This document shows, one piece after another, positions 42,875 through 48,539 of a stretch of DNA of 48,539 nucleotides. Each line of letters begins with the position of its first letter. Within the stretch, counting starts at the first letter, position 1. The notes below the pieces were generated by a model. It did no database searches, had not been told where the DNA came from, and saw nothing but the letters and a program-made list of their open reading frames with translations. Both the position numbers and the translations under genes were made by a program. This DNA is from Planctomycetota bacterium (lineage in GTDB: Bacteria > Planctomycetota > Planctomycetia > Gemmatales > Gemmataceae), in the NCBI GenBank assembly GCA_016873095.1, contig VGYC01000031.1, forward strand, positions 1-48,539, given 5' to 3'.

Positions 42875-43951
42875 TCATTGCCGCGCTTCCTTCAACCAGC
42901 GATCGAGGAAGTCGTAGGCCGTCTTGCGGACCTGCGGCGGGAAGTCGTGGGCACAGTCGGGATAATTCGCGGCCAGCCGGTCTCCGGCGCCGCGCAAGGC
43001 GTAGACCGGCCGTGCGGCGGCGATGCAGTCCTTGACGCCGGAGACTTCGAAGTTGCTGTCGCGGAGCGGAGAGCTGGCGAGGAACGGCCGCGGCGCAAAC
43101 GCCGCCACGATCTCGGGAAAATCGAACGGTACCCTGGCCGGCGAAGAATCATAGAGCCTGGCGATGCGCGGCATGTAGCGATCGCTGGTCCAGCCGCGCA
43201 GGTCGCCTTTGTAATACTTCGGAAAGGCGTTGAAGCCGCAGTTGGAAACGAGGACCTTGATGCGCGGCTCGAACACGGCCGTGAACATGGTGTTGTGCCC
43301 GCCCAGCGAGTGCCCGATGCAGCCGATGCGCTCGCCGTCCACCTGGGGCAACGACTGCAACAGATCGATGGCCCGCATGTTGTTCCAGATGGCCTTCATC
43401 GTGCCACTGACGAACTCGCTTTTCTTGAAGTCGAACGGGTATTCGCCGAAGCTGGGATAATCGATGGCGAGTGTCACGTAGCCACGCTCGGCCAGGTGCA
43501 GCGCGTAGTGCAGGCTGGGCAGCCCGCCCAGCCCCGCCGGTTCCTTGCTGCCGAGCGCCCCGTTCGTCTGATGCAGACACAGGATGCCGGGGACCTTGTC
43601 CTTGACGCCGGCCGGCAGGAACAGGTAGCCGGGCACGCGCTCGCCCCTGGCGACTGCAAACGTCAACTTCTTGCGGATGAATCGCGGCGTCCTGACCTCG
43701 TCGAGGTACTTGACGTCGAGCGGAACCTTCTTGCTCGCATCCGGCAACGGCCCCATGACCTTTTCCATGTTGGCGACGATGTGGGCGCGCCGCTTGGCCC
43801 AGTCGGCCGGCGTCTTGACGGCATGCTCCTTGCCGGACGCGTCGCGCCAGACGAGCAGCTTCGTCTTGTCCGCATAGACGGAAACGGGTTCCTGACCGGA
43901 GACGACGGCGGCCGACGCGCTCAGGAAAATGATGGCGATCACTTTGTTCAT
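42875..43951 (-). CDS. Exported alpha/beta hydrolase (dienelactone hydrolase/acetyl-esterase type)
   Basis: A 358-residue secreted hydrolase. Signal peptide MNKVIAIIFLSASAAVVSGQ. The alpha/beta-hydrolase core shows ILCLHQTNGALG (oxyanion region), DYPSFGEYPFD, the nucleophile elbow GCIGHSLGGHNTMF, an acidic segment near ALRGAGDRLAANYPD and the final His in CAHDFPPQVR. Such proteins in planctomycetes are often annotated as acetyl xylan esterases or dienelactone hydrolases; the real ester is unknown. The Uma2 gene stops 15 bp upstream, so both may share a transcript. Confidence 0.85.
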   Translation of the reverse strand: MNKVIAIIFLSASAAVVSGQEPVSVYADKTKLLVWRDASGKEHAVKTPADWAKRRAHIVANMEKVMGPLPDASKKVPLDVKYLDEVRTPRFIRKKLTFAVARGERVPGYLFLPAGVKDKVPGILCLHQTNGALGSKEPAGLGGLPSLHYALHLAERGYVTLAIDYPSFGEYPFDFKKSEFVSGTMKAIWNNMRAIDLLQSLPQVDGERIGCIGHSLGGHNTMFTAVFEPRIKVLVSNCGFNAFPKYYKGDLRGWTSDRYMPRIARLYDSSPARVPFDFPEIVAAFAPRPFLASSPLRDSNFEVSGVKDCIAAARPVYALRGAGDRLAANYPDCAHDFPPQVRKTAYDFLDRWLKEARQ

Positions 43952-43966
43952 GGTTCAACCTTGGTA

Positions 43967-44596
43967 TCAAGCGGATTCTTCTCTGTCCGTGCGCCGGCTC
44001 CAGCGGCGGGCCAGCGTGAAGATCGGGGCGAGCGGCAGTTCGAAGCCGGGCAACAGCGGCGTCCGGTAAATTTGCCCTTCGCGAAAGACGCGCTTCTTGA
44101 TCCTGCCGCCGACTCGCGAGTAGACAGTCATCGTGTCGCGGAAGCGGTCGAAGATCCAGTACTCCTGCACGCGGATCGCCATGTACTCGCGGCGCTTGAC
44201 ATCGTAATCGCGATCCTGGTTGCGCTTGCCCTTCGAGACAACCTCGGCAATGATCGTCGGCGGCTCGTTCTTGCGCGGCAAGCGGCCCAGACCCGCCCAG
44301 ATGACCCGGTCGGCCTTGCGGCGATGGCGACGGTTGCGACCGGTGCGCACCGTCTGCTCCGGCAAGGTCGCGTCCAGCGCGCCCCCCTGGGGATGGGTCT
44401 TCTGATAATGCAATAATTGGTAGCCCAGTTCCTCGTTGGGGCCGGTTTCGCTCTCGGATGGAATCGGCGACACGACGAGCGCTCGGTTGATGAGTTCGTA
44501 GCGCCGGCCCGCGACGAACTCGGCGCGATCGAACTCGCGCGGCGACATGATGACGCCGCTGGCACGCGGACCGAGTTTTTCCAGCAATGCCGCCAT
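43967..44596 (-). CDS. Uma2-family putative restriction endonuclease
   Basis: A 209-residue DUF820/Uma2 protein. The family has a PD-(D/E)XK nuclease-like core: RRYELINRALVVSPIPS, a DRVIWAGLGRLPR strand, TIIAEVVSKGKRNQDRDYDV (Glu and Lys of the core, followed by D-xx-K-R), YMAIRVQEYWIFD and the C-terminal FELPLAPIFTLA. Uma2 genes multiply in planctomycetes and cyanobacteria and their targets are unknown. ATG 44596 has GAGGAGAT upstream. It begins 10 bp after the metallopeptidase gene ends. Confidence 0.9.
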   Translation of the reverse strand: MAALLEKLGPRASGVIMSPREFDRAEFVAGRRYELINRALVVSPIPSESETGPNEELGYQLLHYQKTHPQGGALDATLPEQTVRTGRNRRHRRKADRVIWAGLGRLPRKNEPPTIIAEVVSKGKRNQDRDYDVKRREYMAIRVQEYWIFDRFRDTMTVYSRVGGRIKKRVFREGQIYRTPLLPGFELPLAPIFTLARRWSRRTDREESA

Positions 44597-44606
44597 GACG
44601 ATCTCC

Positions 44607-46313
44607 TCACTGGCTGCGAAAGTCCTTCGCGAACGCCGCCGGCGTCAGGTCCGCGCCGGTGGCGTGGCGGGTCAGCTGGTTCCAGCTCAGCGTGCGGCCG
44701 GGGTCGAAGACACGCTTTTGCATGAACGCGCCGACCTTCTTGTTGCCGACGTAGACCACGCCGTCCGGTTGTGCCCCGCCGTACACGTCCCGGGCGATGG
44801 CGTGGTGCACCTGCGAGGCGAACATCTCGCCCATCATGTAGTTGTGGTAGTAGACGGGGGCCACGATGATGTGGATCTTGCTGCCGTAGTCCGGAGCGTT
44901 GCGGCCCTCGGGGCGGCGCAGCAGTTGATAGCGCTCGACCTGGTCCCACCAAAGCTTGTTGAGGTCCTGGTCCGGGTTCTCGTACATGCCCTTCTCGAAG
45001 CGCAGCATCACCTGGCACCAGCGCGAGAAGACCAGCAGCTTGTTGCGCATCATCTTGCTGGCCGTCGCGTCGAACGCCTTGGGATCGGCGACCTCGACGC
45101 CCATCTTCTCCAGCCAGCCACGCCGCTTCGACAGCCGCTCGAAGAGCATGGCCACGCCCTCGGTCGCCAGGATGTGCGAATCGGTGCGCAGGACATACGG
45201 CAGCTTCTCGGGAATGTTGATGCTGGAGTACACCGCGTGGCCGAACTCGTGCAGCATCGTGGACATCCAGTACTCGTTGGGGACGATGTTGGCCAGCACG
45301 CGGACGTCCGTGCCATCGCGGGTGATGTCGGTGCAGAAGGCATGCGGGTTCTTGCCCTTGCGCGGCGCAAAGTCATTGTTGGAGCGCTCGATGACCAGGT
45401 CGATGGGCAGGCCGATGCCGCGATAGAAGTCGCGGCACAGCCGGACGATGTCGGCCGTCGCGAAGATCTTGTCGAGGTCCGTCTTGAAGACGCCGGGCGC
45501 CTCCTGGAAGAATGGATCGTGGTAATGCCAGGGCCGCAGCTCATCCACGGTGACGTTGCAGTTCCTGGCCAGGATGGCGTCCATCTCCGCCTTGGCCTGC
45601 TTGAACGGCTCGCGCGTCAGTTCATCGAGCTCGTCGAAGAGCTTGATGAGGGCGTCGCCGTTCTGTTCGTTGAGGAAGAGCTGCATGGCGTGGAAGTTCT
45701 TGAAGCCGAGCTTCTTGGCGGCCTCGTTGCGCAGGCCGACCAGCTCGCGCAGCTCCTTCTCGACGACCTTGCCGACCTCCTTGCTGGCTTCCCAGACCTG
45801 CTTGCGCTTGGCGGACAGCGTGGACTTCTTGAGCACGTCGCGGACCTCGCCGTCGGTCAGCTCCTTGCCGTCCACCTTGGCGCGGAAGGTGGAGAACTTC
45901 TTCTCGATGGAGTTGCCGAGGGCCGTCATCTTCTTGAGCAGCTCCGGCTCAAGCTGCTTTTCCAGGTAGATGAGGTAGATGACATCGACAGCCCGGCGCA
46001 CGATCGGGTTATCGATCCCGGCTTCCTTGACAAACTTGATCTCGGCAAAGGCAGCCTTGTCGGAAAGGACGGCGTCAATCTTGTTCTGCGCCTCTTCCTT
46101 GCGCTTGTAGTCCTCGTCCTTGCCGGTGATGTTGGCATCCCACCAGGCGCGGTTGGCGGCGATCTCCAGCGGCCGTACGATCTTGCTGTAATCCGCCACG
46201 ACCTTGCGCGCCGGCGCGTCGCCGTCCTGGGCCGCCGCGGATGGCCGCGAAACCATCCATTGCAAGCAGATGAGCAGCAAGCCAACCGATAGCAAGATGC
46301 GAAGCGCCAGCAT
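44607..46313 (-). CDS. Gluzincin metallopeptidase (M2/M3-like)
   Basis: A 568-residue zinc peptidase. A signal peptide (MLALRILLSVGLLLICLQWM) is followed by a long helical domain. The zinc site is MLHEFGHAVYSSI (HExxH) with the third ligand Glu in ATEGVAMLFERL. The overall shape, with a helical lid and HExxH late in the chain, fits peptidyl-dipeptidase/oligopeptidase families M2 or M3; the exact family was not settled. It should cleave small peptides outside the cytoplasm. ATG 46313 is preferred; an upstream ATG would precede the signal with 17 polar residues. First gene of the minus-strand peptidase-Uma2-hydrolase-propeller run. Confidence 0.88.
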   Translation of the reverse strand: MLALRILLSVGLLLICLQWMVSRPSAAAQDGDAPARKVVADYSKIVRPLEIAANRAWWDANITGKDEDYKRKEEAQNKIDAVLSDKAAFAEIKFVKEAGIDNPIVRRAVDVIYLIYLEKQLEPELLKKMTALGNSIEKKFSTFRAKVDGKELTDGEVRDVLKKSTLSAKRKQVWEASKEVGKVVEKELRELVGLRNEAAKKLGFKNFHAMQLFLNEQNGDALIKLFDELDELTREPFKQAKAEMDAILARNCNVTVDELRPWHYHDPFFQEAPGVFKTDLDKIFATADIVRLCRDFYRGIGLPIDLVIERSNNDFAPRKGKNPHAFCTDITRDGTDVRVLANIVPNEYWMSTMLHEFGHAVYSSINIPEKLPYVLRTDSHILATEGVAMLFERLSKRRGWLEKMGVEVADPKAFDATASKMMRNKLLVFSRWCQVMLRFEKGMYENPDQDLNKLWWDQVERYQLLRRPEGRNAPDYGSKIHIIVAPVYYHNYMMGEMFASQVHHAIARDVYGGAQPDGVVYVGNKKVGAFMQKRVFDPGRTLSWNQLTRHATGADLTPAAFAKDFRSQ

Positions 46314-46651
46314 GTGGTTCTCCCTATGCGCTGAAGCCGACCGATGCGGCCGAGTTGCGTTCATCCTATCGATCCGGCGACGGCGTCAGTAGTCGCTCGC
46401 GCCCGGAATAGTCTAAGTTGGATCGATGAACGCCTGTGATTTGCCTCCAAGGAAATACAGAAAGCCGACCAGAAATCCGGCTCCGGGTCGCAGCGAGAAC
46501 AAGCCGCGATCCTGGCGGCGTCTCGGGGCGTTCGACGACTTGCCCATAGAATTGTCGATGGCACAGCTACGTCATCGTCGTCCTGGCCGATTGAGGCCCT
46601 CGCGTTTCCGGCTTCATAGCGGCCTGGGAACCGCGGCGGGAGATTTTCGCC
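46314..46651. other. Divergent intergenic region
   Basis: A 338-bp spacer between the leftward metallopeptidase and the rightward kinase. An 80-codon ORF from 46426 is Arg/Pro-rich and overlaps the kinase start, so it is not believed. Promoters for both genes should lie here; none could be assigned with confidence. Confidence 0.5.
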
Positions 46652-48418
46652 ATGTCATCCAGTCCTGAGCCGGCCCGCGCTACCGAGTCCTACCAGCCCG
46701 ACTGGGAGGCCGACGGCGCCGGCGACCTGTTTGCCGGGCGTTTCAAGATCCGCGAAAAGCTCGGCGAGGGCGGCATGGGGCGTGTCTACGTCGCCGATCA
46801 AGTCCAGCCCGTTCAGCGGCGCGTCGCCATCAAGGTGCTCAAGGCCGACCTGGAAGGCGCCAGCGCCCTGGCCCGTTTCGAGCAGGAGCGGCAGGCCCTC
46901 GCCCTGATGGACCACCCCAACATCGCCAAGGTCTTCGACGGCGGCACCGACGAGCAGGGTCGGCCCTTCCTCGTCATGGAGCTGGTCAAGGGCATCCCGA
47001 TCACGAAGTATTGCGACCAGGAAAAACTCACGCCGCACGAGCGCCTGGAGCTGATGGTGCCGGTGTGCCAGGCGGTGCAGCACGCGCACCAGAAGGGCAT
47101 CATTCACCGCGACCTCAAGCCTTCCAATATTCTCATCGCGCTTTATGACGGCAAGCCGGTGCCGAAGGTCATCGACTTCGGCGTCGCCAAGGCGACCGCC
47201 CGGCGGCTGGCGGAGCACACCATCTACACGGAAGCCGGCACCATCGTCGGCACGCTCGAGTACATGGCCCCCGAACAAGCGGAGCTGAACAACCTCGACA
47301 TCGACACGCGGGCCGACATCGACTCGCTGGGCGTCATGCTCTATCAGCTGCTGACAGGCAGCCCGCCATTCACGCGCGATCAGTTGCGCGGCGTCGCCTA
47401 CGGCGAGATGCTGCGCCTGCTCCGGGATGTCGAGCCGGCGCGGCCGAGCACGCGACTGTCGAGTTCCAACGAACGGCCCGTCCTGGCTTCCCAGCGCAAG
47501 CTGGAGCCGAAACGGCTGACCCGATTGCTGCGCGGCGACCTCGACTGGCTCGTGATGAAGTGCCTGGAGAAGGAACGATCGCGGCGCTACGACACGGCCA
47601 ACGCCCTGGCGCTGGACTTGCAGCATTTCCTGCGCGACGAGCCGGTCTCGGCAGGTGCGCCGAGCGCCGGCTACCGGCTGCAGAAGTTCGTACGCCGGAA
47701 CAGGGGGCCAGTATTGGCGGCCGCGCTCGTGATGCTGGCCCTGGTCGTGGGAATCATCGGCACGACCTGGGGCCTGATCCAGGCCGACGTCGCGCGGCGC
47801 GACGCAGAGGCGGCGCAAGAAAGGGAGGCGAAGCAGCGCCAGGCGGCCGAGGCGAAAGAGAAGGAGGCCAAGGAGGCGGCGGCCGAGGCCAAGGCGGTTC
47901 TGGAGTTTTTCCAAAACAAAGTGCTGGCCGCAGGTGGTCCGGAAGGGCAATGGGGCGGGCTCGGCAGGGACGTCACGCTGCGCAAGGCTCTCGATGCCGC
48001 CCGCGTCGAAGTGGGTAAGCGTTTCAAGGACCGGCCCATTATCGAGGCGGCGGTGTTGAAGGTACTCGCCGACACCTACTGGTACCTTGGCCAATGGGAG
48101 GAAACGATACCGATGTTCGAGCGAGCCCTGGCGCTGCGGCAGGCGCACCTGGCGAAAGACCATCCGGACACGTTGTTGAGCATGCAGGATCTTGGGTTCG
48201 TCTATTGCCATACCGACAGACTGGATAAGGGACTGCCGTTATACGAACAAACCGCAACCCTCATGGAGGCGCGGCATGGCGCCGATCACGCCGACACCCG
48301 CGAGGCTATCGCCGAGCTCGCCTGGACTCATGTCAACTTCACCGGCCAGTACGACCGGGCGGTCACTCTTTTTGAGCGTAGCCTGAAGTCAGCCACGCTT
48401 CCCGCAGGTTCTTACTAA
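46652..48418 (+). CDS. Membrane Ser/Thr protein kinase with TPRs, probably truncated
   Basis: A Hanks-type kinase of 588 residues. Kinase motifs are complete: GEGGMGRVYVA (Gly loop), VAIKVLK (Lys), HRDLKPSN (catalytic loop), IDFGVAK (DFG), GTLEYMAPEQA and DIDSLGVMLYQLLTGSPPF. A juxtamembrane region leads to a membrane helix (about 350-375, VLAAALVMLALVVGIIGTTW), a charged Ala/Glu/Lys coiled coil (about 378-415), and TPR units (YLGQWEETIPMFERALALRQ, LGFVYCHTDRLDKGLPLYEQ, FTGQYDRAVTLFERSL). Relatives usually carry many more TPRs; here the chain stops after about three at TAA 48418, next to what looks like an insertion element. A tail LPAGSY may be encoded by the element. Confidence 0.92.
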   Translation: MSSSPEPARATESYQPDWEADGAGDLFAGRFKIREKLGEGGMGRVYVADQVQPVQRRVAIKVLKADLEGASALARFEQERQALALMDHPNIAKVFDGGTDEQGRPFLVMELVKGIPITKYCDQEKLTPHERLELMVPVCQAVQHAHQKGIIHRDLKPSNILIALYDGKPVPKVIDFGVAKATARRLAEHTIYTEAGTIVGTLEYMAPEQAELNNLDIDTRADIDSLGVMLYQLLTGSPPFTRDQLRGVAYGEMLRLLRDVEPARPSTRLSSSNERPVLASQRKLEPKRLTRLLRGDLDWLVMKCLEKERSRRYDTANALALDLQHFLRDEPVSAGAPSAGYRLQKFVRRNRGPVLAAALVMLALVVGIIGTTWGLIQADVARRDAEAAQEREAKQRQAAEAKEKEAKEAAAEAKAVLEFFQNKVLAAGGPEGQWGGLGRDVTLRKALDAARVEVGKRFKDRPIIEAAVLKVLADTYWYLGQWEETIPMFERALALRQAHLAKDHPDTLLSMQDLGFVYCHTDRLDKGLPLYEQTATLMEARHGADHADTREAIAELAWTHVNFTGQYDRAVTLFERSLKSATLPAGSY

Positions 48419-48539
48419 GGTTTTGCAAAGCTGCAGCTGGCCTTGTCAAAATGGGCAATTTCGTTCAAATTCCTGGTAATTTCACATGGCGCACGACGAC
48501 CACGGAGGGTCCGGTCATGCCAGGGATTGTCGAGTTCCC
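48419..48539 (+). mobile_element. Left end of a probable insertion sequence with transposase start
   Basis: Just after the kinase stop the sequence loses coding character, then GGAGGG is followed by ATG 48519, opening MPGIVEFP to the window end. Transposases of one planctomycete family (recalled as IS701/DDE-type) begin MP-x-I-V-x-FP, with a ribosome binding site like this. The element end cannot be placed without the other terminus; the candidate boundary lies near 48410-48440. Confidence 0.4.

Noticed and set aside
46426-46668. 80-codon plus-strand ORF before the kinase
   Set aside because: Arg/Pro-rich, no ribosome binding site, and it overlaps the kinase start.

Overview
The window reads as a high-GC planctomycete chromosome, probably of the Gemmata/Gemmataceae type. 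Evidence: two DUF1501 proteins, a DUF1559 prepilin-like protein, a GYF/kinase/PA14/VWA cassette, a Ser/Thr kinase with TPRs, an FG-GAP secreted protein, PQQ-type beta-propellers, a Uma2 nuclease, and many short palindromic repeats in the spacers. No rRNA, phage or plasmid replication gene was seen.

Layout. 1-78: the first 26 codons of a minus-strand gene that may be a transposase. 381-9161: membrane-arm genes of respiratory complex I in the order nuoH-J-K-L-M-N (no nuoI), followed by an overlapping small helical protein; the spacers carry different palindromic repeats. 9630-10086: five tRNA genes on the minus strand (in transcription order Glu, Asn, Ser, Val, Met). 10226-13723: a DapA-superfamily enzyme, a GtrA-like membrane protein, a CBM9/DOMON-like protein and a xylose-isomerase-like TIM barrel. 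13837-16347: a small zinc ribbon gene and a protein-arginine kinase operon with two mcsA copies and mcsB. 16562-18232: a small secreted Cys-rich protein and a DUF1559 protein.

18317-22548 is the centrepiece. A lipoprotein gene is followed by two tandem genes that make sense only if in-frame TGA codons are read as selenocysteine. Both encode exported EF-hand proteins fused to a thyroid-hormone-deiodinase-like thioredoxin fold with Sec in the motif GSFT-U-(P/G)P. The second continues through a degenerate AhpD-like domain, a nine-unit Lys-rich linker and a second AhpD-like domain with a second Sec in C-F-Y-U-M-G-H-C. Each of the three TGA codons is followed at the right distance by a hairpin fitting the bacterial SECIS pattern.

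22559-25590 is a degenerate accessory strip: an RHS remnant, an internally deleted REP-type transposase, an orphan gene and a zinc-ribbon gene separated by a 95-bp attC-like recombination site (integron-cassette architecture), and a MITE-like nested palindrome. A 23-bp near-identical direct repeat brackets it.

25590-32115: an N-acyl-D-amino-acid deacylase-like amidohydrolase, a DUF1501 protein, an FG-GAP protein and a flavin-binding protein. 32328-38860: a minus-strand operon VWA, kinase/LamG-like/PA14 giant protein, GYF protein. 39133-46313: a frameshifted DUF695-RraB gene, DUF1501, PQQ propeller, alpha/beta hydrolase, Uma2 nuclease and a zinc metallopeptidase. 46652-48418: a Ser/Thr kinase whose TPR part seems cut short by an insertion element whose transposase start lies at the right edge.
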